A stretch of 64,000 nt of DNA, taken from assembly GCA_944990035.1 (NCBI GenBank), contig CALYLX010000110.1:1-64000 (forward strand). The letters are read 5' to 3'. Shown one piece after another: positions 27,118 to 37,953 of the stretch. Position 1 is the first letter of the stretch, and each line of letters begins with the position of its first letter. The notes beneath the pieces are model-generated. The model saw only the letters and a program-made list of their open reading frames with translations, was not told where the DNA came from and made no database searches. A program made the translations under genes and the position numbers. Origin of the DNA: Clitopilus passeckerianus (lineage: Eukaryota; Basidiomycota; Agaricomycetes; Agaricales; Entolomataceae).

Positions 27118-27986
27118 ATCTGTGCCCGTATCTTCTAGAAACTCTGGTGAGAGGAAGATGTGGGGTTAGACAACGTGTTGAGAGAACCATGATGGCCTGC
27201 ATTGCCTGGAGGCACTCATCGCGCGAGCCCACAAAGCTGGTCGCTAGCCAGGAACGCCATGTTCGGCGAAGTGATCCGTGAATACGTGATCAGTCCATGA
27301 GACTGTCCTCGAGGTCCATGTGCAGCCAATCAGGATCATCAGCGTGTATCATCCTTCCAAACTTTGTCTTTCTTGACGTCGCCGTCAGAGCTGGCGTTTT
27401 CTGTCAAGGCCTCAGATAAAGATCTTCTTCACTGCACGCACGGACTCGTCGGGCGTTGCCTTTCCTCTGAGCTCACCGATCGAACTGCTCAGGACCTGAC
27501 CGTTGGAAATTCCAAACGAGCTACCAAGCGAGCTATGGCATCCTTGGGCAAATTTTCTGGAAGCCGGGGTCATTTCAGGGTCGATAGCCTCTTCTCCCGA
27601 TGGCCTCGAGAACTGGTCTAAACGCTATTATTTGCAGTACTCGAACAGGCGTTTATCCCCTATGTCGGGCTACCACTTGTTCTCAAGCTGCATCAAAGTA
27701 TACTGAGAAAGTTTTTCGATTGCTTAAAGCACAAATCATGACTCTTTCCAAAAAAACTGAGAGTTCGATCAAAGTCCGCGCTCGGCGTCTTTGTAGGTTG
27801 TGACTCAGGCTCAAATGGGTGTGTGCATCGCATCAGGCTAGCCAAACAGGCTTGGTCGCATTGATGGGACCATGCTGTATTTCTGCCGCAAGGAAGGTTC
27901 TGCGATCGGGAACTCTGCAGGCGTTCTTGAGCTTTGTATATATTTAATGGAATTTTTCCTAATATTCCTCCATCCACAGACGTGCG
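27118..27986. other. divergent intergenic region
   Basis: This separates the F-box-like gene (minus) from the membrane-protein gene (plus). Short open frames on both strands (27364-27621, 27503-27706, 27693-28031) have no features I recognise. The last 100 bases before 27987 are the likely leader of the plus gene. Confidence 0.4.
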
Positions 27987-29738
27987 ATGTCGTCTCCCCC
28001 AATCCTCGCTATAGCAGCTACAGGCTTGCAAAACGTAACCGGTCTACTGCTACTTTTTGGCGGGCAACAGCAACAATGCGAAGACAACGCAGGATCAGCC
28101 TTGACGGAGAGATTGTCATACGCCACAGCCACTCCCCTTTCGACGTTTGGCACGCCAGGCATCATCACTGCCGGCGTCAAAGCTGTCGCAGCCAGTCTCC
28201 CACCCACGAATTGGGGTGTATGTGGGGCAGAACGCCTCCATAATGCAGGCTTTAAGCCCTCTGGGAAGGATCTCAGTATGATCATGATGGATCCCGACTG
28301 CCCGACACGATATTTGGCGGAAAGCCGTTTTGACGACCTTCTTCACACCCTTCACTCGGCAGGCTTCAACCTCAGGTCGCTCTCAGTCAGAGCCAGTAAT
28401 GACCCTTGGATCATTCATATGGTGTCAAAAACTGCTGCCTCCTGTTTCTTCAGCGTGGCTCCCTACCTGCCCCTCATTCTCAGCGACGCCAGCGAGAATC
28501 CATTTACCCTCCCCCGTCGATGGATTTTCCCCTTGTTGAAGCTGGTCGGATCCTTCCTCACCGTTGTCGGAACCCAGCTCATCATACGGAGAAGAGTGCT
28601 CCAGATTCTGACAGCGAAACTTCGTTTCCTCCGCCTATCCGAAACGATGACATGCGAATTGGAGGAACTTCGCATGTATAAGGAAGTGGGAGGAAGACCT
28701 CGCTGGGATCCTCAAGCGATGTCGGAAAGGTGCTTAGAACGACTGAACAGTCGTCTCGTGTCCAAACCATCCGCTGCTCCACAACACGATGATTCAATCC
28801 TCCCCCTATGGAAGCGCAGACCTGCTCGAATGCCACCCCGTCAAGCACCTCGCTTGAGACACGGTCGTCGTGAGCCTACGAGAAGCACCAGCCTCACAGA
28901 ACCTCTTCTTGAACAAATGCAACCCTCGACGAACATCAACCCCAGTCGTTGGTGCCCTACAACTCTCCGGTCCTATCAGTTCATGATCGTGATTGGATCC
29001 ATCGCAGCTACTGGGGGATATATTGGTTGTTATAGCCTTGTTTCGCTCGTTAGCTCCGAGTGGTGGCGCTTACTCATCTGGCTTGTCGCTGAAGGCGGCT
29101 TGGCCTTCTTCCGAATGTACAAGTGGAGCCAGCCAGAACAGTCGTCTCGCACCTCGCTATTGTTGCGCATCGCTCTGGATGCCGTCGTCCCTCACTTCCT
29201 CCAGCAACTCCCTTTTGACAAAGAAGACATACACCACAGGTCGTTAACCCTGATCCTCAGCGATGAATTTCTCCCCGCAATCGTCCCATACGCAGGCACG
29301 TTCCCGCACTACGACGCCCCAGGGGGTCTTCTCGTGTACTACAGCGTGGCCCGCAGACGTCAGGATGGTGCCACTGTATTGTACTATATAACCCACAACA
29401 CACGACTAAACGCTGCGACCATCTATGCCCAAGATGACATGACTGCAAACTTCGGACTACGTTACTGGCCTGCCGAGCCACCGACAGCAGGAGACGACGG
29501 GAAGTTGACCGTGATCCTGGAGTATCCCGACTGGTATAACTCTGGTATTTCCGATTGCGGTCCAGAGTCAAAACTCTCCAAACATTACTTCGGAATTCTA
29601 GAAGCACTCAACCTGAGGAAGGACCACCCAGGCGAAGCCGAGGTAGACATTGGTACAGTCGCCTGGTCTCTATCAAAGTCATCCCTCCAGTTACAGCCAT
29701 TGACAGCTAGCTCATACATGCGATCAAGAGATGAATAG
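27987..29738 (+). CDS. intronless 583-residue membrane protein of unknown function
   Basis: One uninterrupted frame of 583 codons from ATG at 27987. Hydrophobic segments that could span membranes are at about residues 140-165, 180-200 and 340-385 (MIVIGSIAATGGYIGCYSLV, then SEWWRLLIWLVAEGGLAFF). Between them is a basic, Arg/Pro-rich stretch. The last 200 residues look like a globular domain with LVYYSVARRR and KLTVILEYPDWYNSG. I do not recognise the family; similar orphan membrane proteins are common in mushroom-forming fungi. It stands out as one of the few long genes here without introns, which can point to a young or retrotransposed copy. The true ATG, steady codon use and length make chance unlikely. 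Confidence 0.75.
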   Translation: MSSPPILAIAATGLQNVTGLLLLFGGQQQQCEDNAGSALTERLSYATATPLSTFGTPGIITAGVKAVAASLPPTNWGVCGAERLHNAGFKPSGKDLSMIMMDPDCPTRYLAESRFDDLLHTLHSAGFNLRSLSVRASNDPWIIHMVSKTAASCFFSVAPYLPLILSDASENPFTLPRRWIFPLLKLVGSFLTVVGTQLIIRRRVLQILTAKLRFLRLSETMTCELEELRMYKEVGGRPRWDPQAMSERCLERLNSRLVSKPSAAPQHDDSILPLWKRRPARMPPRQAPRLRHGRREPTRSTSLTEPLLEQMQPSTNINPSRWCPTTLRSYQFMIVIGSIAATGGYIGCYSLVSLVSSEWWRLLIWLVAEGGLAFFRMYKWSQPEQSSRTSLLLRIALDAVVPHFLQQLPFDKEDIHHRSLTLILSDEFLPAIVPYAGTFPHYDAPGGLLVYYSVARRRQDGATVLYYITHNTRLNAATIYAQDDMTANFGLRYWPAEPPTAGDDGKLTVILEYPDWYNSGISDCGPESKLSKHYFGILEALNLRKDHPGEAEVDIGTVAWSLSKSSLQLQPLTASSYMRSRDE

Positions 29739-29886
29739 TATATGTTTGTAGCGAACATGTTGAATAATAATTCGATTCCCCTCTGTACTTGTAGTCTTAG
29801 TATACCAATTTGCCTCGTCACGAATATATATTGACCATGAACCGTTGCAGTTGACCACATTCACCGCTATGCCGAATATGGACGCT

Positions 29887-31079
29887 TTAGCCCCTCCACA
29901 CAGCCTAAAAGTGAAGTATAAGGATGGTCGATCAGTGGCAGGGTCCTCGCTTTCCAGAAGTTTACTTACCGGGCCAGGGTTAGTGTAGGTCTTAGGAACG
30001 GGGTAGTAGATATTGATGAGGATTCCCGGTTCCTGGAAAATGAGGTTAGCATCGAGTTATTGGGGTCAAAAAAGCTTTTACATTTCCAGTGTAGACGCCG
30101 GGAATGGCAACCAGCGGGCCAGGAGTGCCACTGCCTCCGCCAGTAACGTTAATTTGTCCACAACTAATGTAGAATTGTGCTATTACTAGTTTTAGCGGGG
30201 AAAAGACAACTAGAAGCTTCCGATACGTACCTCCACCAAATGATGAAGCAGAGTGCAATGCGATAGATTCAATGCGAACTTGGAAAGAGAGAAATATTTT
30301 AGATAATGCTAGAGTGATAGTAAACACTCTAACTCACCAAGATATTCTCCGCTCGGCAGATTTTTGGGAATCGTAAACGAGACGCCTGCCTTGTCTGGAG
30401 AGGCGTTATTAAGGGCACTTGACGATAACATGTATACTCACTATAGGCCGGCCAGTCGATGGTGTTGCCACCGTCTGTGATCGCTCCAAGCTCATAGACC
30501 TTCAAATTCAATCACAGTCAGCATTCGGGAGGCTAAAGGTAGGCTAGCTATCTTCTGACCTTGAACCAAACGTTTCCATCGCCAGCGAAAGAGGCGGCGC
30601 TTCCGGGTGCTTTGGCCATATACACATTGAGGGACTACAACTGGGTCAGAAGATATTGCGCATAGTGACCATAAATGACTTACACCGGGGTGGTAGATAG
30701 TACCGTCACTGTTGATGCCGAGGGTAGAACCTGCAGCAACGGTCACAGTAGATGCGCTCGCTCCAGTCTGGGAAGTATAACATCTGAAATCGGCACTCTT
30801 GACGTCGGTCACCTAGGAGGAATTTATGTTAGTCTGTGGTCTAAGTCAGGGCTTAAACGGCGTCTCATACCGGCGCACGGCTGTTGAAGTTGTTTGTCTT
30901 GCGAACGTTGGCCCACGCTGGCGTGGTAGCCCCGTTGACGACGAGGGAAGGGAATGTGTCTATACAGAGATTTAGCTGAACAGCTGAGTGCTTTCTCATT
31001 GCCCGGACTAACAGTGAGCCGTGGCGACATTGAGGGAAGCACTAAGGCTGACAAGAGCGAAGAGAGATTTGAACATCAT
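29887..31079 (-). CDS. AA9 lytic polysaccharide monooxygenase (former GH61)
   Basis: A secreted copper enzyme that oxidatively cleaves cellulose. The signal peptide is MMFKSLFALVSLSASLNVATA; cleavage leaves HYTFPSLVVNG, so His1 forms the histidine brace. The second copper His is in DGTIYHPG and the axial Tyr in the AQFYISCGQINVTGGG block. Other family marks are WANVRKTNNFNSRAPVTDV, DFRCYTSQTG, SLNVYMAKAPGSA, GNVWFKVYELG, ALHSASSFGG, and EPGILINIYYPVPKTYTNPGP running by a last splice into AVWRG and the stop at 29887-29889. About ten short introns join in frame, and the first falls inside the Tyr2 codon. There is no C-terminal cellulose-binding module. It is probably induced on plant biomass, though no regulatory site was identified. 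Confidence 0.95.
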
Positions 31080-32313
31080 CTTGAAATGCGGCGGTGTCAA
31101 TCCGTCTCACCGTTATCCACTTCAGCTTAAATAGCGCATTAATCATCGAGATTTAGGCGCAACCGTCGGAAGAGATCTATTTACCTTTGAAAACCATTGG
31201 CTTGGCAAGTGTTATCTGAATGGCGAAGATGCCGAAATATCATCGAGGTTGAACTTTTTCTGAGTCCCGTGCTGAGTTCGAAGCCTCCCCATAAGCGTAT
31301 CATTCCAGGAACCCTCCAGTCAGGTGGTGGAATCAATGGGGCAGAAGCTCGTCGGTTGATGCCCAGATTGATTGAGTAGGAATATTGGACGGAGTTGGAG
31401 AGGCATTTTTGCAGGGCGGATCAACCAAGTCAATCGCATTCAAACACCTCACGAGGACGGGGAAATAGACCTTGGAGGACAATTGAAGACGCTCATGGCG
31501 TCATGGGTGGTCAAGTCCTGAGCGCCGCGTGGGGCGGTCAATGCATCAAAGTGCGGCGAATGGAGGTTCACCCATTCCAGCACGCATTTAGAGCAGCAGA
31601 TATTATCGGAGGACACTCTCGGTTGCCAGACTAGTGTATTGCAGAGATTTTGCAGCACTTCTCGCAGGGACCAGCGTGGCTCCCGTTGCGTAGATAGAAA
31701 ACCCCAAGAGCCAAGGAAGACAGTCACTCCCGGGCCAAGATTGCTGAGGGAGAAACTGGATGTCACCGGCGTTTTCAAGGCAGTTTCCCCAGAGCATAAT
31801 AAAAGAAGCTTTTCAGACGTCCCAACACCATAACGGTTTGGATTCCATGGATCCCCGTTTTCCGTTGTGGGTTATTGAATGATAAAGAAGAAGTGCTCTT
31901 GACAAAAACTGGAAATGATCCAGAACTGTGGGGACATTGTAAACGGACAAATATCGGACCGGAAGCCCGAACTATCGACTACTAGTATCAAATGTAGACA
32001 CAAGCCTCGGTTGGAAGATCTATTGGACTTGACACGAACCCGTGAGTGAGAGGAAAGACGATCACAAATTATAGCTTGGTTGGCTTCAACTAGCATCAAG
32101 CTCAAGATTCTCACCTGAGTAGTGTCACCCGGTTCCGGCCTCAGAATATATTGTGTAGCATGCCAACCTCCACTCACAGGGCTGCGAGGACTTCGAGGGA
32201 AACCTACATACTTGAATTCGAGGCTGGAGGCAAAAACAAAAATTGTCAAAAACTCCATGCGTGACTCCTGAGAACCTGAGGAGCAGCGAACCGGTTCGCT
32301 CGGTTCATTTCAG
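31080..32313. other. intergenic region
   Basis: The part next to 31080 is the promoter side of the LPMO gene. The rest has several overlapping short frames on both strands (for example 31449-31778 minus and 31872-32258 minus), none with a domain. No RNA gene or repeat was seen. Confidence 0.4.
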
Positions 32314-32589
32314 TCATGTGATCCCCCCTCGAATTCCTCTCGGCATCGACGGCAACGTTGTCCGCAGGCGTTTTCGATCTTCATCGCTGTCGTTGGCAGC
32401 GAGCTCAAACCTGAAGGCAACATTCGGTAGCCTTGTAGGCATTCTTTTGGCGAGCGCAACTGCGCCCAAATCTTGAACAATCTGTCCTGGGTCTTCGTTT
32501 GACACATCCAGGTCCTCATCGGATCTCTCAAGTTCGGCCACGAGCTGTACTCTTGCATTCCCGCGTAGCCGGCTCTGCGACGCAAGCAT
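32314..32589 (-). CDS. possible 91-residue hypothetical protein
   Basis: An ATG-started minus-strand frame whose start lies 9 bp from the start codon of the recyclin gene on the other strand. The product is acidic in its first half (ELERSDEDLDVSNEDPG) and basic near its end. I recognise no family. It may be a chance frame in the leader of the neighbouring gene, but its composition is protein-like, so it is recorded with low confidence. Confidence 0.25.
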   Translation of the reverse strand: MLASQSRLRGNARVQLVAELERSDEDLDVSNEDPGQIVQDLGAVALAKRMPTRLPNVAFRFELAANDSDEDRKRLRTTLPSMPRGIRGGIT

Positions 32590-32597
32590 AGGGAGCA

Positions 32598-35500
32598 ATG
32601 GATCGCTTTGCTACCCTGGAGCCAGTCCGGCTGCATTCTTCTCCAGCTCCAACATCTTTTGGTGCTCGAATATTGAACCGAAATGCGAAGGTCGCCCCAC
32701 CAACAGTACCCTATATTGGGCGGCTTCCCATAGACCTCCATTTCCTCATCCTCCTGCATTTACCCGTCTATGAAATATCTGCATATGCAGGGACGTGCCG
32801 CAACCTGAACAAGCTGGTGAAGGAGGACGGTTTCTGGGAGAAGAAGTGGAAAAGTTTGGGTATTGAGAGATGCGGACTAGGAGGCATTTTGGACGAGCTA
32901 GAGAAAGCAAAGTTGGGCAAGGAGACCGAGAAACGAAAGCAAGCACCTCCAGTGCTGCCTGTCGCTGAGCAGGACGATTTTGGAGATTTCAGTGCCGCAC
33001 CGAATTTGCAGCTGAATGGCTCCGCCGTGATGCCAGACGGAGATTTTGGAGACTTCGTTGGCTCACCTACGTCTCCTAGGATGCCATCCCCGCGAGCACC
33101 ACATCCGGTAGCCTCAACCGGGTTCAACCTATTCGCAGCTTCGACTGCTCCATCAACCAAGCACCTTTACATGCGAGCACATTCGCTCCTCCGGCCCCTC
33201 GCATTCTCCCTCTCTTCAAACCCACCACATCAAATCCTCTCAGCGCTGGACGCGTTTTTCTCCTCCGGCTCATCTGCATCGTCAACATCGACCAACCTCA
33301 ACATACGCCAAACTGCAGAAATCATTCACCTCCTCGCCCTCTTCCTCTCACCCAGCATACAGCCACTCCGACTATGGAGCCAATTGAAGAATACGCTACG
33401 AGCCGCTATGGACAGATTTGACGCCAACATGCTCACGGCTTTCGATGCCGCTGATGGAAGAGGCGATGAAGCTGGTATGAAGGAAGCTGCTGCTGCGAGC
33501 TGGGAGGTCTGGGAGGCACAGGCAGATACCAGAGTGGCGAAGGAAAAGGGGCAGGAAGCGGCAGATTGGGAGATGGGGAAGGTGTGGGCGGAAAAGAGGG
33601 AGATTTTCTACGAGTGGTCAAGGTTTAATGCGCTGGATAATATCACGTAGGTTCTTGTGGTGTTCAATTCTTCTGCCGTCACTAATGTACATGCTATTCT
33701 AGGGCTGAAGGTCAACTCGACTTTGACGCCATGGATACCTTCATGACATTCGTTCTCAAGGCCATTGAAGAGCATGGTGCGAGAGCCGTCCGGGTGTTCC
33801 CTCCAGAGAGCCAGGTCATCATATTCTTCGCGGAGAGGATTGCAAATGAAGTGGTATGCATTTTCCTTCATTTCCTTCCTGAACAGCTCCCTAATGGCCA
33901 TTTCATCCAGCTCGGCGAATACGTTACCAACCTACTCGAAAAAGCCCGAGATGTTGGTGCTGTCACCATGGGCGAGGGCGGAGCACCCAACACGCTCTTC
34001 CTCCAAGCAACTGCTGCATCATTCAAGGAAGCCTGGAGAATCGTGGACGAGATCATGGCCGCTGCTGCTGCTGCATCAGACAAGGGCAATGCGCAGTCCG
34101 TGGTGCAGAGAACTCGGGCCGAGGATGTCGTCTACCAGATGTTCGAGCCTCACATGGACGAATACCTAGACGAAGAGGTGGAAGCTGTCAAATTTGGCCT
34201 TGAGGGGATATACAAGAACTGGGATCGGGAGGTTCGTCATTATTACTCTCTTATCCCCATATTTAACAAATTTGACTGATTATGTTTTTGTTCTTTCAGC
34301 TCACTTCGTCTGGCATTACACCAACGTCGATAACCAACTTCCCGTCATCTGCACCGTCAAGCTCAAACACGCCGGCCAGCTCGTCTCCTCACCTCCCCTC
34401 GCACCACCAACCCCGTTTCCTGTCATCCCAAAACCCAGCCCAGGTCAAACGCACCGTGCTTGCATCGTTTACTTCCGTTCTGTTACTTCCCGTAACAATT
34501 GTTCCTCGCACTGTTGGTGCCGTCGGTGCTGCGGTCGTCGGAGGAACAAAAACCGCTGCGGAAGGTATCGGTGCCGGACTAGGGATGTTGAACCCAGCGA
34601 AGTGGGGTGGGACGCCCGGGCAGCGAGATCAGCAAGAAGTGGAACGGTTCAGCAAGACCGGATGGGGTGTTGGGTACAAGCCTCAGCCCAGCGGAAAAGC
34701 GAACGGGAAGGTCTACGGAGGTGGAAATGGAGTCGTTCCTGGCGTTGATGAGAACGTCGTGTTTGAGGTTGGTGGCGAGGAGGATGACGATGAGGAAGAT
34801 GAGGCAAAGACGGAGGACGGAAGGGAGAAGGCCGTGGATGATCCGTGGGCTGCGGAGGAGAAAACAAAGAACAATGGTATGTGTTTCGTTGGGTTACCGG
34901 GTCTTTGAATGTGACGTTAATCTTTTTGTTGGCATGTAGATTCGCGGCCTGTATCTGTTACACCTTCCACCACCTCCGTAAGCACATCCAATACTGCAGT
35001 CGATCCCTCGCCGTCATCGGCGACGCTGGCCACCCCGGGATCCAACACGGCGACGATGAACAAACTGGAGCTTTTGCTTTCGTTGGACGTGGCGCTCGAG
35101 ATGATCCACTCCGATCGAGATTCCCTCAAACGTGTCGAGACCTTTGCTGGCTATCCCGGGCATTACGGACACAGGGTAAGGGATACTATTGAAGAAGTTT
35201 TCGTGCTGATGTTAGAGCGACTGGGAGACGGTCATCTGAGAAAGGGATTCGGAGCGTATGCCTTTTCGTTTTTGTTTTGTTTCAGACTGTGGCTAATTGC
35301 TTTCCCTTTGATAGCGCTACGCAAGAGATGCACAATTACAAACCCGCAGAACACGACCTTACAACAAGTGTTGCACCTCTCATGCAATTTTTCGAGCTGG
35401 TTCATATTGGAGATACGATACAAAGCATGGTCCAAGTCTATTTCGACAAAGAACTGGTTCGTTCTGTCCATACCGCCATACATCAACCCACTTGATTGAT

Positions 35501-36404
35501 TGCCAATGGGTTTCAGGCGCAATATATCGATCGCACGGATTTCCTCAATGCCGTCGTGCGAGAGAAGAAACGTTTTGAAAATGCTCTAGATGACTCTGTT
35601 GCCGCAGGTTTGAATGCCGGAACAGAAGTTCTGATGAATCAGGTACATTGATGTGGCTCCCTCCTTTGAGGCTAACTGACTCGAGCACTCACTAAGGTCG
35701 AACACATAATCCTAACGCTCACAAAGCCCCGTGAATACTACCCTCCCGAAGATGGACCACTAGAGCTCGGAGCTACGAAGGGATGCACAGAAGCCATCAA
35801 ATGCCTCGACATGCACTGCAAGCTCCTCAAAGGCAGCACGAGCAAAGAAGTACTCGAGGTCTTCTATCAAGAGGTCGGGATTCGGCTTATTGCGTAGGTG
35901 CCTCGTAGGTATTCTGTGCGCGCCCGGACCTGATCGGCTTTCCTTGTCTGAATAGGATATTACAGAAACACATAAAGCGTCAGATCATCTCACTTAATGG
36001 CGGTTTCCAAGTTATTGCCGACTTGAACACGTATCACAACTTTATCGCATCTTTGAAGGTTCGTGTTTTCATACCATGATTGGTAAGATGCTCACTTCTG
36101 GTCTAGGTTGCCTCGATCACTTCAGATTTCGCACACCTGAAGATGCTGGGCCATGTGTATGTGGTCGAGGATGCCAAAGATCTAGCTCAAATTGTGCGCG
36201 ATATTACTCGGTATGGTGGTGCATATCGTCCCGAGGTACGTCATATTAGTACTTGGCGCCTACTGATTTGATGCTCATTTATATTCCCTATTCCAGGATA
36301 TTTACGAGTTCATTCAACGCCGGTCGGATTGGAAGAAGATTGAGAAGACTGTGGATAAAACCATGTATAACCTTAGTTTCAAGGAAGATTGCCTCGTTTG
36401 CTAG
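32598..36404 (+). CDS. recyclin-like protein (F-box plus Sec10-like domain)
   Basis: Matches yeast Rcy1 and fission-yeast Pof6: an F-box protein that binds Skp1 and guides recycling from endosomes to the surface. The F-box is LPIDLHFLILLHLPVYEISAYAGTCRNL at about residue 45. A linker has two DFGDF motifs. The long helical body resembles exocyst Sec10: HLYMRAHSLLRPLAFSL, LKAIEEHGARAVRVFPPESQ, TNLLEKARDVGAVT, MNKLELLLSLDVALEMIHSDRDS, MQFFELVHIGDTIQSMVQVYFDK, AQYIDRTDFLNAVVREKKRF and LKMLGHVYVVEDAKDLAQIV. The final residues are EDCLVC with stop at 36402-36404, a good CaaX prenylation box. A disordered acidic insert (about 34320-34960) interrupts the helical body. About ten introns join in frame. 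Confidence 0.92.
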
Positions 36405-37179
36405 ACTTCCTATCCCTGCGTCCACTATGAAAGCCATACAATACAGGCTGCCGACCAGGTAACGGCTTTCAGCGTGTGTGTGTTATCGTGATGCGCATTG
36501 CACCAATACAGCCTTCATCAATGAAAGAAGCCCGATTCGGGGAGGTTGGATGGAATACGCTCCGGACGTCCTTCCGAGCCGCCCGGGCCCGCGAGGGGCA
36601 TGACGTTCAACGTTTGTTAGCCACACTATCAGTTTCGATGCACAGCTACCTATCAGTTGCACACATATGTGGAAGATCCGCCAGGAACCCCCTTACATTA
36701 TCACATACGTCAATGATAGCGCCATGTGGTTTCATAAGGAATGAATTGGAGGGATCAAATAACCGAAGGTCAACATCTCGAACGGTTGCACTGATAAGTT
36801 GGCGGATATTGCCGCCTTCTGTGGTTCGTTCAACCCTGGCAGAAAGCACGCCGTTTCAATGCCATTCTGTAGAAACGAGCCTCATAGAGTGTCCGTTATC
36901 TACATCGAGGCACTCGCTACCCCAGGCACCGATCGACTGTGATCAGACGAGACCCAACGGAATTAGGCAAATTAAAGCCGCTGGATTTTCCTCCTGCAAC
37001 TGGGCACCTGAAGATCTATTGATGTGTGAACGAAACAGAGATATCTAATATTCAATCAAGAGATGAGGCTCGAGAGTACAAGGCCAAAACAATTAGTAGT
37101 AATTAGGAACAGTCGCGACCAATAGTAACAAATGAGAGAGAGATGTCTAATGGGAAGAGCATACTAGGCCCATGAGGAC
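36405..37179. other. convergent intergenic region
   Basis: This lies between the recyclin gene (plus) and the DUF6593 gene (minus). A 190-codon plus frame (36476-37048) and a 67-codon minus frame (36646-36849) overlap and have no domain I can name. Probably 3' regions. Confidence 0.4.
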
Positions 37180-37953
37180 CTAATTGATATTGCGACCTGA
37201 TGCAAAAAGAACAGTAGCGACGGCACAGATCTCAAGGAAGCCAGGTCGCATGATTTCCGATGAGATATACAAGACTGTCTCCTGGTCCCCGATTACAATC
37301 TTTGCGATGGGATCCCGTGAGGTTTGCTGGAATAACTACTCGAGCTTTAGAACTAGGACTAGACTTAATCACTGGCCTGGGACTTACGCCGATAACATTC
37401 CTCTTCCAAACCCAGCAGTACCTGGTACCGAGGATATCCATAAACCGAGCGCTATCAAGCGTGTAAATAAGTTATTTCTGACTGATGAAGTAGACACGTA
37501 CCCTCCGTTAGGCGAGACGGGAAGCCACTGCTGAGTGGTCTGCCGTTCTATGATTCCCTCCAGCTCAACAAATGCTGGGCGGTGCCAGCCAATTGCTCCA
37601 GCAGTCCTTCCGTTCGGTTTTTGGAGAGTAGTAAAACCAGGTGTGTTGGGGTTTGATATGACCTTCAGGACTCGTTCTCGTCTTTGGAGGTTGAAAACCG
37701 AACAGTTGGTGATGTCGGGAGAGAATTCAGTGAACTGGAACCCGAAGAATTGAGGTGCAGGTTGTAGACCTGGAACAGGGCTGCCAAGATAGCTTTGACC
37801 TTGATACCCGTTCGAAGTTGAGATATAATGATTCTGTTGCAAGTGCTGTTAAACAGGGTTTTCGATGGACAGCCGGGCAATACGTACCTCGAGAGCATTC
37901 GACGACGAAGTGAAGTCGAAGGATGAGTAGGACATGAAGTGGGTGTGGGACAT
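37180..37953 (-). CDS. DUF6593 domain protein
   Basis: A small protein of a family expanded in mushroom-forming fungi, with unknown role. Four exons (37888-37953, 37502-37845, 37388-37451, 37180-37326) join in frame. It begins MSHTHFMSYSSFDFTSSS (an inner in-frame ATG at 37935 is possible), followed by NHYISTSNGYQ and CSVFNLQRRERVLKVI. The centre has TAGAIGWHRPAFVEL and GTRYCWVWKRNVIG, the usual place of the YxWK-type signature. It ends KIVIGDQETVLYISSEIMRP, then an FLEICAVATVLFASGRNIN tail that matches the family's closing helix. The last acceptor (TTCCAG after 37326) was picked because it alone gives this ending. There is no signal peptide. Confidence 0.75.

Noticed and set aside
34194..34748. 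184-codon plus-strand frame
   Set aside because: Alternative frame of the recyclin insert; the in-frame exon continues the family sequence.
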